64,000 nucleotides of DNA from Neodiprion pinetum (Eukaryota; Arthropoda; Insecta; Hymenoptera; Diprionidae). The stretch spans positions 30,759,922 through 30,823,921 of the forward strand of contig NC_060232.1 in assembly GCF_021155775.2 (NCBI RefSeq), given 5' to 3'. The notes under the pieces are model-generated. The model saw only the letters and a list, made by a program, of their open reading frames with translations, made no database searches and was not told the DNA's origin. The position numbers and the translations under genes are program-made. Positions 47,219 through 61,500 of the stretch are shown piece after piece (the first letter of the stretch is position 1; the number at the start of each line of letters is the position of its first letter).

Positions 47219-48216
47219 TATATCACTCATTCCACGTCAAACGGGACACTAAATTATAATCAATGATTCCGATTGTTGTTTTAAATTTGCACACGCAATC
47301 TACACATGAAATAATGGAACTCGTCTTTCGCGAAAGAAATTTATGATTTTTTTAAAGGATATGCACGGTTGAAAATTGCAAAAAAAACAAAAAAAAAACG
47401 TCGTGCGAACATTCAAATTGCTCTATCATCTAGCCCATTAGTTGTACAAAAAAATGCGAGAGGTCGATTTTCATGATTTTAAGTCATTATATGTAGTGGT
47501 ATATTTCAAACTTGCGTTCGACAAATTTTTAGGGAATGTTTTTTGGTCATGTGAAATGAATTCGTTAAGTTTTCTAAGTGCACATGAATTTTTGCAGAAT
47601 TTTTTATAAATTTATAAAACAATGTTTTGTTCAAACAATTTACTGATGACTTGGGCATTATTATTATTATTCACATTTAATTTTCTTATCGTCTTTATTG
47701 TGGTTGATTTTTTTCTGACGTTCATCTTATCATAAAGTATTCAATATTGTCGAAGAGACCTTTGAAAAGATGTTTTTAAATATAGAGCCCGTATGAGTCC
47801 CATTTTCAAATTTTCACTGTTTCTTTAGAATTGAAGTGGGGATAAGTTGATGATGAAAGAGGCTAATGAAATTCATAAACAAATAAATGATAATTTACTA
47901 ACGTCAAACGCAAATTTGAAACACACCATTACATAGAACGACTCAAGGTATCGAAAATCGGTCTCTTGCATTTTTTGCGCGACTAATGGGTTCGACGATA
48001 CAGTCGTTTGAATGTTCCTACGCGCGACGTATTTGTGAATTCTTGCAAATTACAACCGTGCATATCTTCTTGAAAGAAAATCGACATTTTTTCACGAAAC
48101 ACGTACTTCATTATTTCACTTGTAGAATGTGCCTGAAAAATATGAAAAAAACTCGGAATCACTATTATAATTTTTTTACCAAAAAACGTCCGGTTTGACG
48201 TGGATCGAGCGATATA
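47219..48216. mobile_element. Long-inverted-repeat (foldback-like) transposable element, about 1.0 kb
   Basis: Left arm 47219-47523 and right arm 47901-48216 are reverse complements with scattered mismatches and small gaps. Anchors: CCACGTCAAACGGGAC (47232-47247) pairs with 48188-48203 at 15 of 16 bases, and GATATGCACGGTTG (47358-47371) pairs with 48053-48066 at 14 of 14. Both outer ends read TATATC. The 377-bp spacer has no transposase. Confidence 0.85.
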
Positions 48217-51200
48217 GGTACCATGAATTGTATAAGTTACGATGGGTTTTGTATTGCATAATTGATGAGCTCTTGTAACTTGGTACTACAGAAAGAGTTA
48301 AAGTTAATTAGGTATTAAGTTCAGCGGTTCGAGTGCACTAACTCTTTAAATCCATGCCGTTTTTCATTCACCCGTTGCTTTTCAAGCAGGCTTCGTTCCC
48401 CAGTTCTCCAAACTCACCTCTTCCATGCCAATGTGTTATATTGGGATTCGTGCATACATACATATATTTCATGGATGTATGTACATCCAACTCGTGCTTT
48501 AGAGAAATTTATTCCGTTGTACAAAACAATTTAGGTATTAGACTCGTATGGTCTATTCAGTGGCAAAAGCGATCGCTCTGTACATATTCCGAACATTGTT
48601 CGGAACAAAAACTCGGCATTTTAATCTGATATTCTGTTTTTATTTCCGTTTTCCTAATTGTGTACAAAAATTTACGATGCAGAGAAAAGCGATGCACAAG
48701 CTCCGGAGCCTGGTAAACTAGGAAGAGAAGGTTTACGGTAGAGATGATGCGGTTACCTTGTTCAGATTATCTTATACCGGCCTACACGTACAGTTTGAAT
48801 AGATTTTAATAAATTAAACGTCTCGGAAATAATACGTAGCGTTGAAATATACCGAGGCCGGTACTCTCGGTTCTGTAGAAATTCAGAAGAACCGGTGAAT
48901 ATTACACGTCGTTCTTTGGCTGTCGGATATCGCAGCCATTTGCGATCTTCGCTCACCTGCACCTCGAGCGTATAATATTTGAAATTTGTTGAAATTTATC
49001 ATCTACATGGTCTCACTGCCGGAGACTCTTCCAGCGATTCACTCGCGCCGCTGATTCACCAACACTGTACGTGTATCGTAACATACAACCGCAATTCTTA
49101 AACCATATATACGTTTGTAATCGGAATTGCTGTTTAAATACGGAGTATTATGTGCACGGTTATCTCATATCGCGTTATATTATAGCGTCTTATATGTGCT
49201 CTTTCAATTAACAAAGTTTATCACTCGTTGCTCTTTCAAGTGTAAATATTTTTCGAGAAACTGTACGATTCTCCGATTATTTTTGACGGATCAACTTGTC
49301 ACTACAGCGGCATTACATAAAATAACACATACATACATACATGCATATCTCAGAACGTTCTCGAACTTGCCCTATGCGTACTGTAATCTATGTATAACAC
49401 GGCTCTATAATAGCTTCGCGGGGCGCTGTTCAGAGGTCTGTATGCATGTGCAACATACACACAACCACCACGTGTACACCGGGCACATGGCCATTGTATT
49501 TGTACGCATATGCACACCGATAAAGGGCGAGCGTGTGCTGCACAGCACAATAGATACTGTCGAGTTATAAAATCACCATCGAAGCTGCGTTCTCGTTATC
49601 ATAGACAATGCGAAGGTAGACGCTGACCTATTGTTCTCAGTGAACCGAAAACCGGAAATCTATAATTCGATGTTTAAAAATGTACAAATTTAATCCGCGA
49701 TACATAGTCAATTATATGTATACACTACACGCGCAGGTTTCGTATGAGTCAGCCGCATGCGAAATTGATCAATTCGATTTGGTTAATTTTGGCAGGAGAA
49801 CCAGTTTTCCAAGCTTATGCGTACTTTCTTTTTTCATTCAACGATGGGTAGATTGTAATGTTCGCGGGGCATTTAATTTGAACGCAAATCAGTAATTTTC
49901 TATTCGACATATGTACTCTGTACAGATACGGACAACCTGCGTTCTTGAAATGCATCCTCATCGGAAACGGTGGAACAATATAACTTTATACGCGGATATG
50001 CGTCTTCCCAGTTTCCCTCCCATATTTTTTGAGCTGCTGTCTTAGGTTCAGCTGCGTTGAAACGTACAATACCTGCAAGTGGGTGGCATTCGCGATGCGA
50101 TTTCGCAAAACACAAGCCCAGTGCTTACGGCCATACATGCCTGCGAATTATAGCGTAGAGTCGACATCGCGAATATTAGACGTGGTTGAAATTTGCATAG
50201 GATTGCGCATGATAATATCGGGTGGATATGAAGCGTCGCGGAAGGAGGCCTTTCGCCTGGAGAAAATGGGAAATTTTTTTTCACCACTACGAGAAGCCGC
50301 TCATTCTATAAATCGTGCACTAGGCATAATGACCCTGACTGCCGTACGTACGAGTATGTATACGTACATGCAAATTTTGCGAACATGACGGCATCTTCGC
50401 ATACACGAAGTATCGATGTATAAAGGCACGTGCAGCACTTTGAATCGGTGAGGTAATTGTCGAGATAAAAACTCTGTTTTCAACTTTTAATCGGATATCA
50501 TTAATTATATCTTAGCTGAGTGATTGATGGAGTGACTGTCACGAAAACAGGTCCGCGGGTCCGCCAAGAATATCTCAAAACTATGTATGTATAAATGTTC
50601 GTGACTATCACGTATTATACGGTCTACTCTGTAGCTCTGACGTTTGAATGACGTCACGAGTACAGCATTTCGGATTTTTTATTTCTATACACATACAACT
50701 TATCTTTCGATGATGTCTTTCTTTTTCATTTTCTACAGCTCGTACACGAGTGGTTTTGTGCATGAATATACGGTATACAACGTAATGTATATCATATGCG
50801 TACATATTGCGAAGCCCCTGCACGAAGATCAAAATCGTTATCACTGAACCGCGCCAGGTGCGGTAAGCGCAACAGTTGCAACTATTTTTCGGCCTTTGTG
50901 GGTCATGTTTTCATTTTTTCACTGATTTATACGCTCTGTACTCGCAATCAAGGCGACGAAATCTATGGCGTTTCCGGGTGAATTCGTACAGTTCGTTGCT
51001 ACCGCTAGAGAGACGGGAAAATATGTCTTATGAAATAACAGATTTCTGCTTATGGATCGTGGAAAATATTTGCCTTTTCCGCTTCAACTGATTCATGCAA
51101 TTAATGTTTAATTTGCAAAACTCTGTGGCATCTTTTATATTTGTTGCGATAGTTTGCGATAAGATTGGTAAACGTAACACACGCGTGTCGTGAGATTAAA

Positions 51201-54200
51201 AAATAGGAACTATATTCTAGGGAACACCTAATTGTCATGATAGGCAACAACAACGCTGGAGGAACGACGTGGAAGCTGGCAATACCAAATCATAAATTAA
51301 TCACGTAAATAGGTAAGGCAGGAACCGATGGTTCCCTGTAATCGGAACTTTCATTCGTGAATACCTGTCGCTACTTAACTGAGTAATTTGTAATCAGAAA
51401 ACTACTCCGCCGGTATAAGTTATATTAACTTTTACTTGCAGCCATCTCCCGGCGTCCGTGGGAAATTTCGATTTCACCCTGTACTTAACGAGAAATAATG
51501 CGGAAATCATTTTTTTTTGCTCAGATCGTTTTGTTCCTCATTCGGTTAAATATTCGTGATTTTTTTTTAACGTTCAAAATGACAACACGCTAGAATAAAT
51601 ATTTGAAAGAATGTAAGCTTGACGAAAAGTAAAGGAGCTTGATTTACACTGATTCTGCATTTTCATCTTCCGTTTTACGAAATGCCGGACCGTTCATTGT
51701 GTAGAGGCATAATGATATAAAAATTTGGTGTATAAGTTGATGAAAATTTTTATGAAAAGTCACGGATGAAGGTGTCGTAGGTGAAATAAATCAAATCTCG
51801 AATCTTAACCGGAATATTAAAATCTTTAACTTGACTTAGGACCGTGTTCCGTGGATTTACTTGTTCCAGACCCTCGCCGCGCTGATTCAATATTACCATG
51901 TTATTATAGGATGTAGACTGCACAGAGTGTGTTGACACGCCTATAATATACTATACGCGATCTTTACCGTTGCTCAACACTATCGACAGTCTTTGCAATT
52001 ACGCATTGCACGTACAGTTATTAATTCAAGTCCTTGCATTGAAAAATTACACAGTACTTCAACACCCGCAGGGATATAATAATGTAAAATGAATGTAAAG
52101 ATTTATTTAGGTTGTTCTTCCTGTAGCCGTACCCTTAATTAATGTTAAAGAAAACTTGAAAGCGGTAAGGCCACGCACTCACGATTCGAAGAAACGGGGT
52201 CTTTGTGTCGCTCAAGATTACGGTCATGATTTTGGGCAGGTAAATGATGATTACGCGTTAACAGAAGGAACAATGAATGATATCTACGATCTATATATGC
52301 ACAATTATACGAAAGAGTAAGGAGTGTAAAGGACTGGGAGTTTCTCATCTGACTTACAAAATGTATTTTTTTTTTTCATTCAAAGCGTGGGGCAACCGCA
52401 GAAGTTTAGATGTTTATCGTTTGAAAATGAAACATCGTTTCAATAAACAGTTCTGATCCAACTTCGTTTGTACGAATAAATCTTGATAGGATAATTATTA
52501 TTGATCACCGCCATCAAGTCATACACGAGGCTTTTTGTAAGGTCGAATTTTTTCCATCAATTATAACGCGAAAAAAATCACTTCGAGTATAATTATTAAC
52601 AAAGTAACGAAGTTGTGTTCGCACTCTTTGTACACCCTGGCACGGCTGATGCCGATATGATATTCAGTATCCGTCAAATGTTGAATCGTGACTCTTTAAA
52701 TGTACGGTTAATCCCAATCATTATCCAGCTACCGTTTGCGGTAGCCTTCTCTTTGTGTCTATAATATAAAACTAAATAATTTGTTACGCACTTTGAAAAA
52801 ATTATTAACCCTGATATATTGTTCCCCAAAGTCTGATCAGGGTCTGATCAAGGAACCTGTGTTTACTGCCAAATTCAAACGCCCAAACCTGGGCCTACAA
52901 ATAAATTTCTACACAGGATGCACCAAAAATTGGTATTCCTTGCAGAACAATGCGATAGATATATTCGAAGTGTAAAGTATGATGGATCATGCGATCATAG
53001 GGTGGAAAATTTATAAACATGCGATAAACAAAACGATAATAAATTTCGTTCAACTTGCTGAAGATCGTACAGACACCGACGGTTGTTGGTACTGCAACAA
53101 CAGCCGTACAAATAAACTTGCGACAAGCAAGTACTCGGTACAAAGGTATAGCTATTCTTGGACCCCAGATATTTCGATTTATTTGCACACGTAGGTACAT
53201 TGCGATATACGTGCATTAGACGTACGTGCTGTGTAAACGCGTGGGTAAAGATCGCTACAACAGCCGTTTCTAATCGACCGTAAATTTGTTCGAAACCCTC
53301 GCGCGATATCTTGGTAAAGAATAACACACGGCAATCGGTAAACTTCAACGCAGCGTATTGCTTATATTTTTGTTGTTTTATCTTCCATTTTCTATTTTTT
53401 AATTTTTTACCTCTGATTTAGTTATATTTAATTTTATTGTTAACATTCAACACAGGAACAAGTTTATTACAGGTACACAATAATACGTGTACGTACACAT
53501 GGCGAGCTAATGTTTTCTCAACAATCTTGCAGGGTACGATAGTTATCGACAAACACGATAATAAATGTGTAAAGATGATAACGCGGCCTTTTGACTATAA
53601 TATACATATACACATATACACATATACACCTATTGTAGTCAGGGTACTTCTCCGCCTTGCGAAACTGCAATAAATATTACACACGTATAAATATATACAT
53701 ATAGCCACGAAAGTAAGACGTTTGCACGTACACGTCGCTGTCTCGAGCTACGTGTAGGTAAATTACAATGGTTGAATAGTGAAAAATACTAAAAGATTGT
53801 CGCTTCGAGGATTCTCTCAGAAACCCAATAAACCTCCTCTGAGCGCTTCTTCCGCACCCCTGGTGCCGTTGATTCTTCGTCATTAAAGACGCAGGTACGC
53901 GTCTAGGAAGGACCGAGGAGGTCTGGAGGAGGCCCAGGATAACAGCCCCTGGTCTCACTCACTTAGTTATAAGCGCGTGTAATGGAAAGACCAGCAGCCG
54001 AAGCAGCCGACAGACGACCCGAGCACGCCTGCTGCACGAAGCCTTGTCCCTGGGATACTTACATTAGACGTTACTTACGGTATTGGTACTTACGGCTCGG
54101 CGTAGCGCAGAGTCGCGCGCTTAGCATTCGCTTGTGTTACACCGGTGGAGCATGGAGCAGTGCGGACAGAGGATCACCGCGATATTATACGTAGGTATAC

Positions 54201-55861
54201 CTAGAAGGGTAAGCACGGAGATGTGGGTCAGGGACAGGCAGTCAACGCTCGCTACCAGATGCTGCAGCGTGCTTGCGCTCTGCCTCTCCTACCTTATATT
54301 ATACAGGCGTAGTAGGTATCGTATAATAGGTGCTGCGAAAGACCGCGGGTTCCTACCTGTTATAACAGCGTGAAAATTATCACTCTTTATCCAGAAGCGA
54401 AAATTAACGACGAGTGAATACGGTCGTACAGTCCTACGGGTGTTGAATTTCAACAAAATCACACCTACTATTATTTACCGCTGTTCCAGATGCAGTGTTA
54501 AATACTTGTATAATTTATAACGAACAATCTTGCGTTGCGTATTGTAAATCAATGGCGAATTAGAAGAAAGCGACACGGTGATAAAGGGTTCGAGGAGAAG
54601 ACGGTTCTGGTATGGTTTCACGGATGCTTGTACAAGTATCGGATGATTCAATGTGAAAACACGTTAAGAAATGGCCAAAAATTCGGGACAAATATGCGCA
54701 GATGACGATATGGAATCTGGAAAATTAATTAATACAACGAGCATTGGGTGTACTACCAAACATATTCGTGTATTATTCGGTGTCGCGCGATGCTTCTAGA
54801 ATCGCAGAGCGGTGAGTTATAATTATTCGTTCATGTACATTTGAAAGTGACTACTGTTTTACTGTACATAAGAGCACGTATAGGTTGGAGGAGGGGGAGG
54901 TGCAGGTATAATACGAGATCGCGAGCGCGCGCTGCTTTTTTTTTATGTACAGAGCCGCGGGATGTGTAGAATATATCATGTATAAGCCACGTATGTATAC
55001 ACGCACGTATGACTAGGCACGTAGGCATAGACGCACACACACACACTCGCCGCAAGCGACAGGCATGCACAGGTAAGTGTATTTGCGTTACGCAAACAAC
55101 CGAATGAGTCAGCGACTCCGTTGCTGATTTGCGAGACGCTCCGTCGACTCTCCCGCGGTTGTTAAAACTGAACCCTGATCGGCTTGTGGGTTAAAATTCG
55201 AAAGCTTAAAGAGGTAGATAGGTAAAGGTACCTGTCGGGAAAGACTCGGAGAGCGCAAAAGACATCATATGTAGGCAGTGTTCTGGTTCCGTTAGCCTAC
55301 CAGCCGACTTGACTTCGTTACAGGCTTAAGAGTTAGCCAGTCTGTACCGACGGAGTCAAATGACACTGTTTTTGGCTGTTATATTCACTCTTAATAATCA
55401 CTCACCGCTCATTTCGAGAGCTATAGTTTCCGGATGAGTTCATTTGTAGCGGCCTGCGCGAGGCCCGAGAACGAAAAAAAAAAAAATCTGGACCCCGGTA
55501 CGACGAGGCATGCATGGAGGGAGAGAGCGAGAAATGGAGTATGTAAAAAAAGAAAGATGGAAGAAATCTAAAAAAAAAGTCTGCACGAAACGCGCGTTAT
55601 GCGTATAATTATTATCATAGCAGGTAAATACATGATGTGTAATGTGTGCCTGCCCACCACGCCATGCACGAGTCATTCGTGACTCGCCTTCGACTCCGAA
55701 GTTTCTGTCGAGCGAGTGTGCGGAGACATGCATTGTGTAGGCCCTCCGAGTTTCTGCGGTGCCTGAAAATAATACGTACAGTATAGGCATGTGCCTGCCT
55801 CATACTCTGCTCACAGACACGCACGCACACTGCGTTGTCTAAAGTGGCGAGAGTACGAGGT

Positions 55862-55970
55862 GGTGGTGGTGGAGGAGGAGGAGGAGGAGGAGGAGGAGGA
55901 GGAGGAGGAGGAGGAGGAGGAGGAGGGAAAGGAGGAGGAGGAAGAAGAGGAAGAGGAGGAAGAGGAGGGA
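55862..55970 (+). repeat. (GGA)n purine tract, about 105 bp
   Basis: Nearly pure GGA/GAA repeat on +, i.e. (TCC)n on -. It opens reading frames of poly-Glu, poly-Gly and poly-Ser; these are composition artefacts. Confidence 0.97.
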
Positions 55971-57780
55971 CCGGCGACGTGGCCAGAGAAGGGACATGGC
56001 GTGACGCTGCTCAAACCACGATAAGAAACAATAGAAACTTATTAACTACTTATCTCCAGCAGAGTATAAAATAATGGGAAAAAAGAATATTAAGTAAAAA
56101 CCATGTTGGAGAAAAAAATGAAATCGACGCGTTAAAGCCAGAAGGTCGTATTAGTAGGTAGGTAGATACATATCACGCGGGGTATATACGTTGTACATAC
56201 ATCACATACCCGTACCACGTGATTACCGGCGATTACGTTTTTGCAACAACATTGAACGGTTTTATTTTTGAAGAGGAAAAAACTCTTCGGTGGTTTTTCA
56301 CCGATTCCTTTTTCATCTTTCATTAAGTACCTGGCGTTACACCAAATTATAACGTCGACGAAGGTTGTACCTGCAACTCGATTAGGAAGGCCATTATTCG
56401 ATATACTTAACTGCAAGTGTGGTTGTAAATTCAGCTGTCCTACGTGCAAAAATTAGGTATATTCGTACAGAGTTTAAATGTACCATTACATAAGAGGCGA
56501 AAAAACGTCTCGTGAACAAATTTGCTCTAATCAACTCGCGATAAAATAGCTGAATATGACTTGTAGCTTGGTGTTTTTCTTTCCTGTGTGTCACACAGAA
56601 CGAATAAATTAATCGCCTGAAATAGACCTTGATATCGTTACGGTTTTTACGTATAAGCTATCTTGCAGTGTTCTACATACGAAATCGAACTCGGTGTCTG
56701 GTTACGATGTTACGTTGAGAAGATTCTCGATTGGTAGAACGGTTCTTTTCATAAACATTAGCAAATTATACCCTGGACGGCGGCGATCGATGCCCGTCGA
56801 AGAGGATACGGAATGACATGCAAATTATGGAAAGCACTGAGTCAATCCTTGATTGAATCGCGATAGCGGACGACTGTTCTAGCTCACGATTTGAGCGAAT
56901 ACTCGGTATTTCTCAATCGCCGAGAGATCGATCCTCGTCGAGACGTAAAAAACGAAATTTCGAGGCTCCGTGGCAACCGCACAGTTTCAACCGATGTCAA
57001 TATATCGCTAATTTTGCAGTCGTCCATCACGCCGTGTATACTTTATGTTGTACGTGTACCCGTAAAACTCTCCGATGCTTGACGACAAGAAATCGATACA
57101 GAACCAAATACGGAGATGCAAATATTCCCAAGTCAATTATTGTACCGGGATTCCCCGCGGGTAAAAGGACCACCCCGCTGGAGTAAATCACTCTGAATAT
57201 ATAAATCCGCAATATAGCTAATATTGCAAACCCGAATCCCTACGTTTACGAGGGACCGTCGAATCCTGCTAATCCTTAAACCCTCGCATCTGAAAGAAAT
57301 CACGTAAAATAATTCGGGACATCATTTTAATATTGGGGATGGTTTATTCGTTTGTACATAAAAATTTGGAAACTCCCAAATACTAAGTTTTGTTCTCAGA
57401 CGTAATACTTATATTGAATCAGAAAAAAACAAACTTGTTCGACGATTAACTTTGTCGCCTTCTTGTTTTTCCATGCTGGGAATACTTCAAGGCGATGTCA
57501 GACGTTTCTCGTTCACTGTAAATTCCACATGCCGAGATCGTAAACAAGGTCTGTACAGAGATAAATTTAATCGATCATGCCGCCTTCGCTAGAAAAATAT
57601 CTCTTCTATGCAGGTGTAAACCGGTATTTTGAACAATAAACCACGTCTCCGTCATCGTACAGCATAATGCCCGATATTTGAGAGTTATTTTTTCCCTGAA
57701 ATCATTAAAAGAGACCATTACAAACTGTAGCGGAAATATAAATAGACCTTATCGCCCGATCCCCCTCGTGCTTTGTAGGT

Positions 57781-57796
57781 ACACACACACACACAC
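57781..57796 (+). repeat. Short (CA)n microsatellite
   Basis: Eight CA units. Confidence 0.9.
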
Positions 57797-58238
57797 TGAA
57801 TCTACACTCATCTAATCTCGAGATTGGTCTACCTTGATTATCAATTTTCTCCAATTTATTATCACGAAATTTTTATCTGTTAACACAGAACAGATACACA
57901 TAAACTTGCAACATCGAGGTAGACAGCAGGGCGGATAGACAGACGGTCTCAGACAGTCCGGCAGACAGAGAGAAGCAGGTAGGTACACGGTAAAGCGGGC
58001 AATTGAATGCAGAAGCATATGCGATTTCATCACGCTTCCAGGTTGAAATTCAACCGTGGACAAGCAAGGTGTCCGCAGCTGGGGTTGAAAAGCTGTCGAA
58101 ACTGGAATGGAGCGTCGAAAGGGATAGAAAAAAAAACAACAAAAAAATTCGACAAAGGTGACCGTCCCAAAGACTTGTTAGGTACAAGTTTTGTCAAAAT
58201 TATTCAGGTAGAGTAGTGCGATGTAGAAGCGTTATATA

Positions 58239-58599
58239 CAGGGTGTTCATTTTGAGGTTTACTTTTCAAGACATCACAACACTGGTCCCGGTATAAAAGT
58301 TTTCAAATTACCGAAATAAGTGTTCTTTTTCATCAAGGGTGTTTGCTGAAATTGCTCGTTTCATGTACGGTGGCATGCATGTTCCATTCAAATTTTAGTT
58401 CCTTCGGCGATAGAGGAGCGAATGTAATCATTCGGAGAAGAATGTGTCCGAAAAACTTCCTTTTCCGTACATCAGATACTTTGGTAATTTTTAAATTTGT
58501 AGAAAGAATTTTTGATCAGACCTCGATGTCTGGTACGAAAATGAAAATAAAAACAAACTAATAATTTCACCGAAACATCTCCTGTAATGGAACACCCTG
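58239..58599. mobile_element. MITE-like TIR element, 361 bp, flanked by TA
   Basis: Left end TA/CAGGGTGTTCATTTTG and right end, read on the other strand, TA/CAGGGTGTTCCATTAC. The CAGGGTG(T) terminus with a TA target site is typical of short non-autonomous insect elements. No transposase; the interior includes an ORF of 72 codons that looks random. Confidence 0.8.
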
Positions 58600-61500
58600 T
58601 AGGTACGAGCTGCGTAGGTATATAACGCGTTAAATATTCAGGTAAGCTAAAGCTATGCAGATGTCATAGTTATTGTAAAGCGCGACCGGTATATATCGGA
58701 TGGAATGTAGTAGGATAGGTACTGCAGTGCAGGCTGTAGACCGAAGCTCGGCTGTAACAGGGTTCGCATAAATTATTCATTCAAATTCACTTTTAATTTC
58801 GCGTTTCCGCCAGTCGAGGTTGCGTTACGTGCTGCGGTACAGATTGCCAGCTCTGGCTCTCTGATGGCTGAGACATTTTCGGAAAACGGTGAAACTTAGA
58901 AACACGCTCGAATTCTCGCAGCATCGGTTATAAAAGTTGTGTGAAACTATTTCCTTTAATACTTCCATAATCAGGTGCGGTAAAGAAGCTTTGGTAAATA
59001 AGAATAATCGATTCAATTCTAATAGTTCGGAGAAACAGGAATGGAAATACGTACCTTACAAAAGGTTGATTGATACGTTAGTGAGAAAACACTTGGCACA
59101 ATGAACAAGAGACAAATGACTCTTGCTTCCAATCGACAGTGCAATAAAGGATGAATAAATTTCAACAACCTTCGATCAAAGTTGATCGAAACGGTTAGAA
59201 TCTACGATCGTCGATCTTTACGAGTTCCTAAAGTATTCCAAGATACGACGAATTACTCTATTCTCACAAGTCGATGCGTTTTTAATCCATTAGCAGAGTC
59301 GACGTTATTTACGGTATTGATTATAAAAGTTACGGCAACGAATGCTGAGACTATTATATTTTCTGCGATAAGAAAGACGTGCATTATAAGTACGATTGAT
59401 TTACCTTAATTTGCAGTAAAACAGCTGTTTAATGCCGTCCACTTTATTATTTACCCTTCTTCCCCTGAGATTTTTCACCTTGCTGGGGGACAATAACGCA
59501 CTCCGTATTCAGTCTGAAACATAAAATCACAGTGGTGCTATAATAAACTGATTAATTATTCGATCGCGTTCACATCGTACGTTTAAGAGTCAATAACCGT
59601 CTCATTTGTATACGATGGTATTGCACGGAATTGACAGTTGCCCGTAATACTAGCAGGGCCACTTACGCTATAAAAATATCGATACGTCTCCGATTGAATA
59701 ATACGGTTCGATTTACAGCATCCCGTACTGTGAATCTAGTCTACCGTAAATCGAGTAAGTCGTACGGCACCCTAATTAAAAGTGTTTAGTGATGCAAAGA
59801 ATTGGCTGGCGATCGAGTTTATTAGAAAGTTTGGCTGCTGTCAGCTGTCAATTCATGTCACGTAACCTTTACAGAAGTTGGCCGAATGGGAAATAAAATT
59901 TTGTAGAAAAAGCCGACCACTGTACGAACTTCGATATTGTATTTTGTAGGTATGTAAGTTCGATATTGAATTTGAGAGAAAATGTGTTGAAATATAGATT
60001 GTGTACGTATTTTCTTACAGTTCGTCGAACGCGGTTGTGTGTTTTGCATGAAATTTTTATAGCTGGCCTTCCTACAGCTATGTGATGTTTTTCTTTTTCG
60101 TTCCTCCGCTTCTTTCTTCTGAATTTGTTACAACTTGACATCGACGCGTGGGTGTGAGAACAGTTTGAAATTTTGTACCGGAATATAACTCGATAACTGT
60201 GCAGCTAAGCGAATTCTCGGACTCTGAGGGAAACTCGCGCTGTACGAGACTCAACCTGTCGTTCAAAGAAATACCGCAGATCTCAGTTAACCCCGAGTAA
60301 AACTGGGACATTTTTTACTCCTCGGCGATGTTTGCCGAGCCGCTATCGACTTTATCGCAAGATGCATCTTAATTATTTCACGCGTCATGTATTCTTGGCC
60401 GTGAAACCATAACAGAGTAAAAGCTTCTCATTTTCTTCGTTGTTATTCAAGAAGCAAGAACTTCTCGTTATACTCATAGGCAGGATAACATACAATTGTT
60501 ATCGCGTTGCCGGTGTGTTCTTCTTCGACTAATGGCTACCATTCCCCGGGTTATTTATCGTCGCATATAAAAAACATTCAGATCTTAATATAATATACGT
60601 ACATACACGTTTCTAATTGCATCCTACTTTCCGGTTTTATTTTAAATTAGCATTGCTGATGATAAGCCTTACATTGATTTCAAGGCCTGTACAAACGGTG
60701 TCTTGCAAGCCGTTGCGTTGCACGTATACCGCCTAGAGCTGAATCACCAAAAATACTTGCCAACAATAAGCCAGGAAGTGGGACTTGTGAAACGACGAAA
60801 TATTTCACAACATATATTTCAGGGCAACGTATCAGCGCCAACGTCTCTGCATGTGTGTTATACATGAGATGTGCGTGCGTGTGTGTGTCTTAAGTGCTCG
60901 CAAGACGTCAAAGTATAATTTATCGCGACCCTTGAGGCGGTTTCATTTTCAATTTTTCTCCGTCTAATACCCAGCGTTTCCTCGACAAGAAATCGAGACA
61001 CACGATGAAGTTAATTTACTCCGAATTTGTTGAAGATTTGCACCTCGTCCGGCGTCACATTCGAGCAGACCACTCGAACATTTCTAGCTACCGCGATCAC
61101 CTAGGAATAATCATAACACTCCGAGGAGGTATTCACTCATAGATCGGGTGACAAGCGATTGCAATGATTTCCACGACTTCACGCGATTTCAACTGGTTTC
61201 AAGCGATTTTAAAGCGACTGCTTTCCAAAGTGTTGAGCGTTTTCGACAAGTGAATATCCCCTCGATAACACCCACCCGTATAGCGTATAATAAGTACGAT
61301 ACGCATGGAAAGCTGAAGCAGATTGACGTGAGACTACATCGGCGAGTACGCCAATGGCGTCAGAAAACATATCAGATCGTCGAAAGTTGATTCCGCTAGA
61401 AGGCTTGATCGCTGGTCATTGACTTGTTGCTAGTTATCACGGAGGGGGTATCCCGTCAGCACATCGTCACTTCGCGTACATGCACAGATATGATGCATGT

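Noticed and set aside
55791..56074. Poly-Glu and poly-Gly frames and the antisense poly-Ser frame
   Set aside because: All are readings of the GGA microsatellite.
57895..57985. Clustered gacagac/ggcag motifs, considered as CRISPR or tandem array
   Set aside because: Irregular short simple sequence, no spacer-repeat periodicity; a CRISPR array is not expected in an insect genome.
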